NCBI GenBank assembly: GCA_944380515.1
Contig: CALWHT010000047.1
Location: 1-37,128, forward strand
From: an uncultured Roseburia sp.
Lineage (GTDB): Bacteria; Bacillota; Clostridia; Lachnospirales; Lachnospiraceae
Reading direction: 5' to 3'
DNA: 37,128 nt
In this document: one piece after another, positions 8,345 through 15,824 of the stretch
Layout of the letters: each line of letters starts with the position of its first letter
How positions within the stretch are numbered: position 1 is the stretch's first letter
The notes under the pieces: model-generated
What the model was told of the DNA's origin: nothing
What the model saw: only the letters and a program-made list of their open reading frames with translations
Database searches by the model: none
Made by a program: the position numbers and the translations under genes

Positions 8345-8395
8345 AAAAGTACCGAAATCATTCCTCCTGAAACCAGGTGATTTCGGTACTTTTTC
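8345..8395 (+). terminator. Rho-independent terminator of tRNA-Gly
   Basis: A 16-bp perfect inverted repeat (8345-8360 with 8378-8393), 17-nt loop, T-run at the end. It starts four bases after the tRNA. Confidence 0.85.
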
Positions 8396-8458
8396 GTATT
8401 CCTTCTTTGTTTATCTTACACAGCTCCAACGCTTTCCGCTATTCAAACTATCTCGTTT

Positions 8459-8487
8459 TCACAACTCCCTATTTTTTACATACGATA
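8459..8487 (+). promoter_or_regulatory. Candidate sporulation (SigK/SigE-type) promoter
   Basis: CATACGATA (8479-8487) fits the SigK -10 pattern CATAnnnTA fully and the SigE -10 with one mismatch. A CACA element with AC at about 8461 sits 16 bp upstream, as in SigK promoters. A 14-bp palindrome TACGATATATCGTA (8481-8494) overlaps the -10. No good sigma-A promoter is seen before this gene. Confidence 0.5.
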
Positions 8488-8518
8488 TATCGTACGAAAA
8501 AAATAAGGAGTAAATATT

Positions 8519-8821
8519 ATGAGCATGCCAAAAATCGAGTGCGCCAACATTGACAAATGCTGTGCCGCCGCTTCCCTTGTACAGTCCATCGCGTTGGAGG
8601 AAACCGCGATTTCTCACATTTTAAACGCTGAAGGCGAGAAAATCCAAAAGGTTCTCTCCCTGCATGACTGCGACGCAAAGGACCTGTTGGAGGTCAACAA
8701 ATCCGTCGAGAGCATGGTGGATAAAATTACCACCCTTGAAGTAGTCTTAAAATCCAAGCTCGACCTGATCAAACCGATTCTGGACGACTGCGGCAAAAAA
8801 CCGCCGAAATCCGAATGCTGA
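8519..8821 (+). CDS. Small protein resembling spore coat/exosporium surface proteins
   Basis: 100 residues, Cys-rich at both ends (CANIDKCC, DCGKKPPKSEC). The core LVQSIALEETAISHILNAEGEKIQKVL is a helical motif seen in many Bacillus and Clostridium spore-surface proteins, often as a domain next to collagen-like repeats; here it stands alone. A ribosome binding site AAGGAG lies eight bases upstream. The sporulation-type promoter supports mother-cell expression late in sporulation. Convergent with the ABC permease gene. Role inferred from motif and promoter; not proven. Confidence 0.6.
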   Translation: MSMPKIECANIDKCCAAASLVQSIALEETAISHILNAEGEKIQKVLSLHDCDAKDLLEVNKSVESMVDKITTLEVVLKSKLDLIKPILDDCGKKPPKSEC

Positions 8822-8825
8822 CCGC

Positions 8826-8868
8826 GTAGGGCATTTTGCCCTACCCTACATATCAGGTTACACCTGAT
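8826..8868. terminator. Tandem hairpins between convergent genes
   Basis: Two perfect hairpins, 8826-8844 (8-bp stem GTAGGGCA) and 8852-8868 (7-bp stem ATCAGGT), lie between the small spore-type gene and the permease gene. The second overlaps the permease stop codon. Neither has a good T-run, so termination strength is uncertain on both strands. Confidence 0.4.
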
Positions 8869-10879
8869 TTCCCACTATTTTATAGTAGCTTCTTGAAGTC
8901 AGCACAAACACGATAAGATAGATGAGGCCGAATATAAGTACCGTGCCCGCCATGCACCACAAAAACAGCGTTCCGTTTGTCAAAGCCAAAAGAGCAAGGA
9001 GCTTCTTTAACATTGGGTATGCCGCGGCCAGATGTATCACCGCCGTCACAAGCGGCAGGAAAAAGACCGTGCATACCTGGGAACGGATGGCTGTCTTCAC
9101 CTCCGCGTTACTCATTCCCACCTTTTCCATAATGGCAAACCGCTCCTTGTCGTCATATCCCTCGGAAATCTGCTTATAGTAAATGATCAGCACCGTAATC
9201 ATCAGAAACATACTGCCCAAAAACAGTCCCAGGAAAAACAAACCGCCGTTCACTGCAACAAAGCTCTGGTATCCCTCCTGCCGGGATCTTACCATAGTCT
9301 CTCCCCGCAATGTTTCGGGCAGCGTACCGTCATTTTTCCAGGCCTCCACACGCTCCCGCAGCGCCTGTGTGCACGCCAGCTTCTCCTCCGCCGTTCCGTC
9401 CACATCCACATTGATCTGCGTGGTTACCTCGATTGGCATATGCCCCTGCGCGGCAGCGGCCTCATTTGCCGCCTGCAGAATATCGGTGAATACCGCATCA
9501 TCCCGTACCACCAGAAACAGGGTATGATCCACTGTCTCGTCTTCCTCGCCATCCGGAAAGTCCAAAAGCTCCGCCACGGTATACTCCGTCTCCCCGACCC
9601 GGAGAAAATCTCCTTCAAAGCCCTGATTGGAAGCAACCGCAAGCTCCTGACCGGACAGTTCCCCCGTTTCCTCACCGGTATACGCCGTATAATCCTGCCG
9701 GGTCATCAAATACACCGCAGCCCACTCGGACGATACATCCCCGCTCGAAAATAAAATCTGATTCTCCTTCCATACTCCCGCAATTCCGGCGTAGCGCGCC
9801 GCATCTTCCCCGAGCACGACCCTTCCTGTTTCCTTTGCCGCCCCGGAAAGCTTACTGCCGGCCTCCGTCACTTCCTCCCAAGCGGGAATCGTGCCGCTGT
9901 AAAAATAAATCTCCATCTCCGCACGATATCTGGTCTCCAATTCGTCCTCCAAGCCCACATACATACTGACCGTCGTGGAAATCATGACAAGCACCATGGT
10001 AGATAAAATGCAGATATTTGCCAGGCCTGCCGCATTCTGTTTCATACGGTAAAGCATACCGGAAACCGTCGTAAAATGTCTGGTCTGGTAATAATATCTT
10101 TTATTTTTGCGCAGCAGCTTTAAAAACGCGATACTTCCGGCGGTAAACAGACAGTAGGTGCCGATGATAACCAAAACGACCGCGACAAAAAACAGCAGCA
10201 GTGCCTGCAGCGGATTTTCCGTTGTGATCGCGATATAATACCCCGCTCCCAGGCTCAGCACACCCACTGCCGTCATCAGAACCCTCGTCTTTGGTTCCCG
10301 CTCTCCGGTATTGCTGCTGCGCAGAAGCTCAATCGGATTCGCAAGCTGTATCTGCAAAACGTTGTAAAGCAAAATGCAAAGGTACAGCACCCCGAACAGC
10401 TCCGCCGTCACAAGGCAGCTCTCCCAGGAAATATAAAACCGGATGCTTGTGGTAAGTCCCGTGAGCCGATACAGAAACATCATTAAAAGCTTATTGAAAA
10501 TAATGCCTGCCAGCAATCCTCCCACCACTGTCACGAACCAGGAAAACAGTGTTTCCCAGAACATGATTTTCACGATATGCCGTTTTTCCATGCCCAGGAT
10601 ATTATAAATCCCGAGCTCCTTCTTGCGGCGCTTCATAAGAAAACTGTTCGTGTAAAACAAAAAGATACACACGAAGATTGCAATCACCCAGGTTCCGAAT
10701 TTGAGAATTTCCTCAAGGTTGCTTCCTCCCCGCATTTCATGCAGCCCTTCGTTTCCCTGCATGGTCCGTATGCTGTAATACATCATCGCCGAAATCATGC
10801 CCGCAAGCAGATAGGGAAGATAGAAATGCTTTCCGTTTTTGATATTATTCCATGCCAGCCTGCGATAAAGATTATTCAT
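8858..10879 (-). CDS. BceB-type ABC transporter permease (FtsX family)
   Basis: 673 residues from the ATG at 10879, which overlaps the end of the ATPase gene by 8 bp (translational coupling). About ten transmembrane helices: one near the N-terminus, then FtsX-type helix groups, with a large extracellular region of about 200 residues (roughly 310-530) between helices 7 and 8, the hallmark of BceB permeases. These sense and confer resistance to cell-wall peptide antibiotics such as bacitracin and signal to the partner kinase. Length is typical. The peptide recognised cannot be predicted. Last gene of the module. Confidence 0.87.
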   Translation of the reverse strand: MNNLYRRLAWNNIKNGKHFYLPYLLAGMISAMMYYSIRTMQGNEGLHEMRGGSNLEEILKFGTWVIAIFVCIFLFYTNSFLMKRRKKELGIYNILGMEKRHIVKIMFWETLFSWFVTVVGGLLAGIIFNKLLMMFLYRLTGLTTSIRFYISWESCLVTAELFGVLYLCILLYNVLQIQLANPIELLRSSNTGEREPKTRVLMTAVGVLSLGAGYYIAITTENPLQALLLFFVAVVLVIIGTYCLFTAGSIAFLKLLRKNKRYYYQTRHFTTVSGMLYRMKQNAAGLANICILSTMVLVMISTTVSMYVGLEDELETRYRAEMEIYFYSGTIPAWEEVTEAGSKLSGAAKETGRVVLGEDAARYAGIAGVWKENQILFSSGDVSSEWAAVYLMTRQDYTAYTGEETGELSGQELAVASNQGFEGDFLRVGETEYTVAELLDFPDGEEDETVDHTLFLVVRDDAVFTDILQAANEAAAAQGHMPIEVTTQINVDVDGTAEEKLACTQALRERVEAWKNDGTLPETLRGETMVRSRQEGYQSFVAVNGGLFFLGLFLGSMFLMITVLIIYYKQISEGYDDKERFAIMEKVGMSNAEVKTAIRSQVCTVFFLPLVTAVIHLAAAYPMLKKLLALLALTNGTLFLWCMAGTVLIFGLIYLIVFVLTSRSYYKIVGNQV

Positions 10880-11651
10880 GTCCCTCACCACCCGTCGTCA
10901 ATACCGTCAAGGTATCGGATATTTTCGCATAAAGCTCCTCCTGGCTCATATTCCCGCGGTAAAGCTGATGGAACACCTCGCCGTCCTTGATAAACAGTAC
11001 CCGCTTCGCATGGCTTGCCGCCTTGATGCTGTGTGTTACCATGAGAATCGTCTGACCGTCGCTGTTAATTTCATTGAACAAATCCAGCAGCCCGTCCGTC
11101 GCTTTGGAATCAAGCGCCCCCGTCGGCTCGTCGGCAAGGATGAGCTGCGGGTTGGTAATCAGCGCCCGCGCCACTGCCGCGCGCTGCTTTTGTCCCCCGG
11201 ATACCTCATAAGGATACTTGGCAAGCAAATCCGCTATTCCAAGTTTCTTCGCAATCGGCATAAGCCTCGGCTCCATGTCCTCTGGTTTTACCGTCTCCAG
11301 CACCAGCGGGAGCAATATATTGTCCTTCAGCGAAAAATTATCCAGCAGATTAAAATCCTGAAATACAAAGCCAAGATGATCTCGCCGGAACGCGGAAATT
11401 TCTTTTTCCCGGATTGCTACGATATTCTTTCCGTTCAAAAGCACCTCGCCGGCCGTTGGCTTATCCAGCGCTGCCAGAATATTTAAGAGCGTGGTTTTCC
11501 CGGAACCGGATTCGCCCATAATCGCCACGTACTCCCCCTCCTCAACAGAAAAGTTTAAATTCTTAAGCGCCTCCACCTGATTCCCGCCAAACCTTGTCGT
11601 ATATATTTTCTTTAAATTATTCACCTCTAAGATTGCCATATCTTTTTCCAT
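10872..11651 (-). CDS. BceA-type ABC transporter ATP-binding protein
   Basis: 259 residues. Walker A is GESGSGKTT at about 46-54, the signature is VSGGQKQR, Walker B is LILADEPTGALDS, and a switch His follows in MVTHS. It belongs to the MacB/LolD-like group that pairs with FtsX permeases. A ribosome binding site GAGAGG lies five bases before the ATG at 11651; an in-frame ATG at 11639 is the alternative. Paired by 8-bp overlap with the permease gene. The upstream 139-bp gap carries a BceR-type operator and a -10, so this ABC pair is likely induced by the response regulator. Confidence 0.9.
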   Translation of the reverse strand: MEKDMAILEVNNLKKIYTTRFGGNQVEALKNLNFSVEEGEYVAIMGESGSGKTTLLNILAALDKPTAGEVLLNGKNIVAIREKEISAFRRDHLGFVFQDFNLLDNFSLKDNILLPLVLETVKPEDMEPRLMPIAKKLGIADLLAKYPYEVSGGQKQRAAVARALITNPQLILADEPTGALDSKATDGLLDLFNEINSDGQTILMVTHSIKAASHAKRVLFIKDGEVFHQLYRGNMSQEELYAKISDTLTVLTTGGEGHE

Positions 11652-11713
11652 ATTCGCCTCTCATCCTCCTAACAATCATCCGTCAAAGCTTTGACTCACT
11701 CCAGGCTGTAACC

Positions 11714-11719
11714 AGTATA
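11714..11719 (-). promoter_or_regulatory. Probable -10 of the bceAB-type promoter
   Basis: TATACT on the minus strand, with no good -35 at 17 bp, as expected for an activator-dependent promoter. The BceR-type operator lies about 63 bp upstream (centre to centre). Confidence 0.5.
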
Positions 11720-11770
11720 ACAAAAGAGGGAAATGCCAGCCATTCATTTGCGTGACATTTCCCCTTCATT

Positions 11771-11788
11771 TCTTACATTTTTGTAAGA
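11771..11788. promoter_or_regulatory. BceR-type operator palindrome
   Basis: TCTTACATTTTTGTAAGA is a perfect inverted repeat that fits the conserved TNACA-N4-TGTAA motif of BceR-like regulators. It lies just after the second flavoprotein gene and upstream of the ABC genes. Confidence 0.8.
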
Positions 11789-11790
11789 CA

Positions 11791-12396
11791 TCATTCTTCA
11801 ATTTTATCGCTGTTCATTTCCTCCACACCGACATGATACTTCTCCCCATATGCCTTCCAATACCCGGTGGACGCACGGATAAAAAGCCTTTTGGGCAACG
11901 GCATGGAAACTTTCAGCGTGTCCGTTCTGCCCGCGGTCATCCCCGAAGCAAACTTTTTCATCTTCTTGTCCACAATGGAAACAAACGGCGTGTTTAAAAT
12001 TGCCTCCCCCGAGCCAATACACAACGTCATCCCGTATGATACCCGGTTTGCCTCGCAAAAGCAGCGGATGATTTCCACCGCCATGCGGTTCTGCTCCGGC
12101 TCAAGAAAACCGCAGTTGACCATTACATGCACCCGCAATTCCGGCGAAAGCCCGGTATGCGCAAGCTCCCTTAAAAAGTCCATCAGCGGCACGGGCAGCG
12201 CGTCCACATACAGCGGAAACGCCAAAAGCAGCTCGTCATACTTCCCAATCTCCCGGCAGATGCACTCATGCTCCCCGGACGTGACCGGGTACACCTCACT
12301 TTCCTGCCCCCAGTGCCTTTGGAACATTTCTATATACTTCTTTGAATTTGACTTCGGTGCCCGGGGGCTGCCGTTTACAATCAACAATTTTCCCAT
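11791..12396 (-). CDS. Flavodoxin-fold NAD(P)H/FMN-type oxidoreductase
   Basis: 201 residues from the ATG at 12396, chosen because GGAGG lies seven bases upstream. The N-terminus KLLIVNGSPRAPKSNS is the classic flavodoxin-fold beta-strand with the FMN-phosphate loop, followed by the second strand region YDELLLAFPLYVDALP. It overlaps the preceding flavoprotein gene by 16 bp, so the two are translated together. Probably a cytoplasmic FMN reductase or quinone reductase; the substrate is unknown. Its place inside a peptide-sensing module suggests a role in envelope or redox stress, which is inference. Confidence 0.78.
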   Translation of the reverse strand: MGKLLIVNGSPRAPKSNSKKYIEMFQRHWGQESEVYPVTSGEHECICREIGKYDELLLAFPLYVDALPVPLMDFLRELAHTGLSPELRVHVMVNCGFLEPEQNRMAVEIIRCFCEANRVSYGMTLCIGSGEAILNTPFVSIVDKKMKKFASGMTAGRTDTLKVSMPLPKRLFIRASTGYWKAYGEKYHVGVEEMNSDKIEE

Positions 12397-12896
12397 ACTC
12401 TGACCTCCGACAGCATCGTCTCCCAAACCGCCTCCTCCGGCACAAAGCGGATATCCCAGCCTGAAAGCATCATATTGTGTGCATTGCGGGCAACCAGTGA
12501 CCGAAAAATATCCTGCTCCCTCGCAGAAATATCTCCGTACGCAATAAACACGGCCTGCTTTGGAACGACATCCCGCTGCACATGGTGCGTTTCCCCATGA
12601 TACAGCCGTATAAACGCTTTCTGAATCGGAATCGCGCGCTCGAGCATGCGCTTCATGGGCACATCGTAAGATCCGTAAAACAGGCGGCTTACATAAATAA
12701 GCCTCTCACTGTGTGCAATCAGGGGATAAATCCTTACAGCGTCATCGCGAATCACGCATCTGCCCGGAGTTTTTACCCAGCAGCCAAAACAGCCCATACA
12801 ATTTTTTATATTCATCCGGTTCAAATCAATATAATGATTCTCCTTGCGTTCCGGCAGCCCCTCCGGCAATGAAATATCAGATAATAAAAGATTCAT
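12381..12896 (-). CDS. Iron-sulfur-flavoprotein-like flavodoxin-family protein
   Basis: 171 residues from the ATG at 12896 (ribosome binding site AGGAG eight bases upstream). It holds the compact cysteine motif CMGCFGCWVKTPGRC (C-x2-C-x2-C-x7-C) that binds a 4Fe-4S cluster in Isf-type flavoproteins, followed by RDD. The usual GSP FMN-phosphate loop at the N-terminus is replaced by SDISLPEGLPE, so FMN binding may be altered. It lies 16 bp after the kinase gene and overlaps the next flavoprotein gene by 16 bp. The two may form a heterodimer; that is inference. Confidence 0.7.
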   Translation of the reverse strand: MNLLLSDISLPEGLPERKENHYIDLNRMNIKNCMGCFGCWVKTPGRCVIRDDAVRIYPLIAHSERLIYVSRLFYGSYDVPMKRMLERAIPIQKAFIRLYHGETHHVQRDVVPKQAVFIAYGDISAREQDIFRSLVARNAHNMMLSGWDIRFVPEEAVWETMLSEVRVWENC

Positions 12897-12912
12897 CCTC
12901 TTTTCTCCTGCT

Positions 12913-13938
12913 TTACTTTTTCTGAGCTTTCCCCGCAGTGTCTTCCCGCGTTCCGCAAAACCCAATCTCCACCCTTGTACCGCACCCCTCCTGAGAGGTA
13001 ACCGTAAGCGTGTGCCCCAGCTTTTTTAAGATCCTGCTGCACAGATACAGCCCGATACCGGTGGAACGTTTATCCGAATGGCCGTTATAGCCCGTATACC
13101 CCTTCTCACAGATACGCGGCAAATCCTCGGCGCGGATGCCGATTCCGGTATCTTCGATGACCAGGGAAAATTCCTCTCCGGATACTTTTTCTTCGACAAA
13201 AATGCGGATGCTTCCCTTCGGGGTATATTTAATCGCGTTTGACAAAATCTGCTCTATCACAAACCGCAGCCATTTCCCGTCCGTGACAGCCGCGGCCGTC
13301 TCCGTCTCGTACGAAAGACTGATTTTTTTATGGATAAACTGTCTTGCATACTTGCGGACAGCCTCGCGTATCACACCGTCCAGCGCCACCCGCTCAAAGA
13401 CAAAATCCGTCGTCTCGGACTCCAGGCGCTGATACTGGAGTGCCATCTCCACATACTGCTCGATGTCAAACAGCTCCGCAAGCTCCTCGTCCATCTCCCC
13501 CTGCCCGTTTTTTTCCTGCAACAGGAGGCGCAGCGCCGCAATCGGTGTTTTTATCTGATGTACCCACATCGCATAATATTCCTGCATATCCTTCTGCCGG
13601 CCACGCGCCCTGCTCTGCTCCGCGGTATATTCCGCAGCGAGAATCCGAATCAGCTCCTGATATTCCTGCTCCACAAAATCATCCGTCTCACAAAAGCCGT
13701 CTACGGATACCGTCACCGTGGACTCCATCTGCTTTAATTCGGTATATCTGCGCTTCCAGCGCCAGCCGTCCGCCGCAAGAATCACCGCCAGAAGCAGCAG
13801 TACGATCAGGACGCCATAGAAAATTTCATTCCAGGGAACCCGGTTCAATGCCATGGTAAACGCCATCAGAAACACCAGGCCCAGCATGGCCGCAATCCAC
13901 TTAAAATGGCTTTTAAAATAAGAAACAACACATCTCAT
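12913..13938 (-). CDS. BceS-type intramembrane-sensing histidine kinase
   Basis: 341 residues. Two N-terminal membrane helices (about 14-31 and 38-56) are separated by only a few residues, so there is no outer sensing domain. Then comes a linker, the phospho-accepting H127 in HQIKTP, and the ATPase domain with N box NAIKYT and G boxes DTGIGI and STGIGLYL. This is the architecture of kinases that take their signal from a BceAB transporter. The start codon overlaps the regulator stop by 4 bp (ATGA), so both are co-translated. Confidence 0.92.
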   Translation of the reverse strand: MRCVVSYFKSHFKWIAAMLGLVFLMAFTMALNRVPWNEIFYGVLIVLLLLAVILAADGWRWKRRYTELKQMESTVTVSVDGFCETDDFVEQEYQELIRILAAEYTAEQSRARGRQKDMQEYYAMWVHQIKTPIAALRLLLQEKNGQGEMDEELAELFDIEQYVEMALQYQRLESETTDFVFERVALDGVIREAVRKYARQFIHKKISLSYETETAAAVTDGKWLRFVIEQILSNAIKYTPKGSIRIFVEEKVSGEEFSLVIEDTGIGIRAEDLPRICEKGYTGYNGHSDKRSTGIGLYLCSRILKKLGHTLTVTSQEGCGTRVEIGFCGTREDTAGKAQKK

Positions 13939-14606
13939 CCGATATAATATCCCAGCCCTTTTCTGGTAAGTATAAAATCCGTAAGCCCCACGGTCTCCAG
14001 CTTTTTACGCAGGCGGTTTACATTGACCGACAGCGTATTTTCATCCACATAGCTGTCGTTTTCCCAGAGCTTCATCATCAGTGTGTCCCTCGTGACCACC
14101 TTTTCCTTATTCTCCATCAGAACCTGTAAAATCCGCAGTTCGTTTTTGGTCAGCTCCATGCGCTTTCCCTGATAGGTAAGCACCGCCTCCGCCGGATTCA
14201 GCACCGCTCCACGGTGCGCAAGAAGATTTCCCTGCCCCGTAAAATCATAGCTTCTGCGCAAAAGCGCCTGAATCTTTACCGTAAGGACATCCAGGTCAAA
14301 CGGCTTCGCGATAAAGTCATCCCCGCCCATATTGACCGCCATCACAATATTCATATTGTCGGCGGCCGAGGAAACAAACATGACCGGCACCTTTGACACC
14401 CGGCGGATCTCACTGCACCAATGATAGCCGTTGTAGAACGGAAGCTTGATATCCAGCAGGACGAGCTGCGGTGCGAATGCCAGAAATTCCGCCATCACAT
14501 TGGAAAAATCTTTGGCGCACGCCACCTCATAATCCCAGCTCTCCAGATGCCGCTTTATGCTCCTTGCTATAATCTCATCATCCTCCACGATAAAAATGCG
14601 GTACAT
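13935..14606 (-). CDS. BceR-type OmpR-family response regulator
   Basis: 223 residues. The receiver domain has the acidic pair EDD at 8-10, phospho-acceptor D52 in LLDIKLP, and a conserved Lys in AKPFD. The C-terminal winged helix (about 130-223) has the OmpR-type recognition region VDENTLSVNVNRLRKKL. It would bind the palindrome at 11771-11788 and turn on the ABC genes. A purine-rich GGGGAGGGGA precedes the ATG. First gene of the module; the leader holds a GC-rich hairpin (14638-14657). Confidence 0.92.
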   Translation of the reverse strand: MYRIFIVEDDEIIARSIKRHLESWDYEVACAKDFSNVMAEFLAFAPQLVLLDIKLPFYNGYHWCSEIRRVSKVPVMFVSSAADNMNIVMAVNMGGDDFIAKPFDLDVLTVKIQALLRRSYDFTGQGNLLAHRGAVLNPAEAVLTYQGKRMELTKNELRILQVLMENKEKVVTRDTLMMKLWENDSYVDENTLSVNVNRLRKKLETVGLTDFILTRKGLGYYIG

Positions 14607-14677
14607 GTCCCCTCCCCCGCACCGATGTCAGTCTACAGCGGCAGCGTTTCCTGCCGCCGACACGGTTTTCACGTATT

Positions 14678-15730
14678 TTACCACAATTCCGCCAATTCAT
14701 AAATGAGTTTTTCTGTCTTTTGCCAGCCGAGGCAGGGGTCGGTGATGGATTTGCCGTAGCAGTGCTCCCCGACCTTCTGGCTGCCGTCCTCAAGATAGCT
14801 CTCGATCATCAGTCCCTTGACCAGCCTGCGGATATCCGACGACACCTTACAGCTGTGCAGAACATCTTTGCTGATCCGAATCTGCTCCTCAAACTGTTTT
14901 CCCGAATTGGAATGGTTCGTATCCACAATGACCGCAGGGTTGGCAAGCGGTGTGCTTCCCGAAGCGTTCGCATCCTCGTAATGCTCGAGCAGATTCTGCA
15001 AATCCTCATAATGGTAATTGGGAATATTCCGTCCGAACTTGTCCACATAGCCTCTTAATATTGCGTGAGTGTAGGGATTTCCCTGTGTTTTTACTTCCCA
15101 CCCACGGTAGAGGAAGGTATGCCCGTTCTGGGCCGCTATGATGGAATTCATCATAACGGCAATATCCCCGCCCGTCGGATTTTTCATTCCCGCCGGAATC
15201 CCGATGCCGCTTGCGGTAAGCCTGTGCTGCTGATTTTCCACGGAGCGCGCGCCGACCGCCACATACGAGAGCAAATCGGAAAGATACCTGTGATTTTCCG
15301 GATAAAGCATTTCGTCGGCGCAGGTAAACCCGGTTTCCTCCACCGCCCGCTTATGAAGCTGCCGGATGGCGATAATTCCCTTTAACATATCGGCCTCTTT
15401 TTCCGGATCCGGCTGATGCAGCATACCCTTATATCCTACCCCAATGGTTCTCGGTTTATTGGTATAGATTCTCGGTATAATAAAAATCTTATCCTCGACC
15501 TTCTCCTGTACCCGGCGCAGCCTTGTAATATAATCAATGACAGCCTCCTCGTTATCCGCGGAGCAGGGCCCGATTACCAGAATCAGCTTATCCTCTTTCC
15601 CCTCAAAAATCGCGCGGATTTCGTCGTCACGCTCTGTCTTCACTGCCACAATCTGCGGACTCACCGGAAACTCTTCCTTCAACTCCGAGGGAGTCGGCAG
15701 CTTCCGCAAAAATTCCATTTCCATCTCCAT
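14678..15730 (-). CDS. 3-deoxy-7-phosphoheptulonate (DAHP) synthase, class I (AroF/G/H type)
   Basis: 350 residues from the ATG at 15730 (GGAGG seven bases upstream). Joins phosphoenolpyruvate and erythrose 4-phosphate in the first step of the shikimate pathway. Signatures: VIGPCSADN, RIYTNKPRT, the metal ligand Cys in GPCSA, KNPTGGD, and VDTNHSNSGK near the C-terminus. The length matches E. coli AroF/G/H, which are feedback-inhibited by aromatic amino acids; the allosteric type cannot be told here. It has its own promoter inside the end of the MATE gene and a leader hairpin at 15751-15778. Confidence 0.93.
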   Translation of the reverse strand: MEMEMEFLRKLPTPSELKEEFPVSPQIVAVKTERDDEIRAIFEGKEDKLILVIGPCSADNEEAVIDYITRLRRVQEKVEDKIFIIPRIYTNKPRTIGVGYKGMLHQPDPEKEADMLKGIIAIRQLHKRAVEETGFTCADEMLYPENHRYLSDLLSYVAVGARSVENQQHRLTASGIGIPAGMKNPTGGDIAVMMNSIIAAQNGHTFLYRGWEVKTQGNPYTHAILRGYVDKFGRNIPNYHYEDLQNLLEHYEDANASGSTPLANPAVIVDTNHSNSGKQFEEQIRISKDVLHSCKVSSDIRRLVKGLMIESYLEDGSQKVGEHCYGKSITDPCLGWQKTEKLIYELAELW

Positions 15731-15750
15731 GCCTGTTCCTCCATATGCTT

Positions 15751-15778
15751 TTCGCACTGCGACGCATTGCAGTGCGAA
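15751..15778 (-). promoter_or_regulatory. Leader hairpin or operator of the DAHP synthase gene
   Basis: A perfect 10-bp inverted repeat (TTCGCACTGC, 15751-15760, with 15769-15778) with an 8-nt loop, in the 5' untranslated region between the promoter and the ribosome binding site. No T-run follows, so it is not a simple terminator. It may be a repressor operator or an RNA element. Confidence 0.6.
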
Positions 15779-15795
15779 TTTGTTTATAATTCAAC

Positions 15796-15824
15796 ACTAT
15801 ACTGTTTTCTTTCTCACTCGTCAA
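15796..15824 (-). promoter_or_regulatory. Sigma-A promoter of the DAHP synthase gene
   Basis: On the minus strand, TTGACG (15819-15824), a 17-bp spacer and TATAGT (15796-15801). It overlaps the stop codon region of the MATE gene. Confidence 0.75.

Noticed and set aside
10880-10891. Earlier start of the ABC permease at 10891
   Set aside because: The ATG at 10879 gives the usual overlap with the ATPase gene and a normal N-terminus (NNLYRRLAWNNIK).
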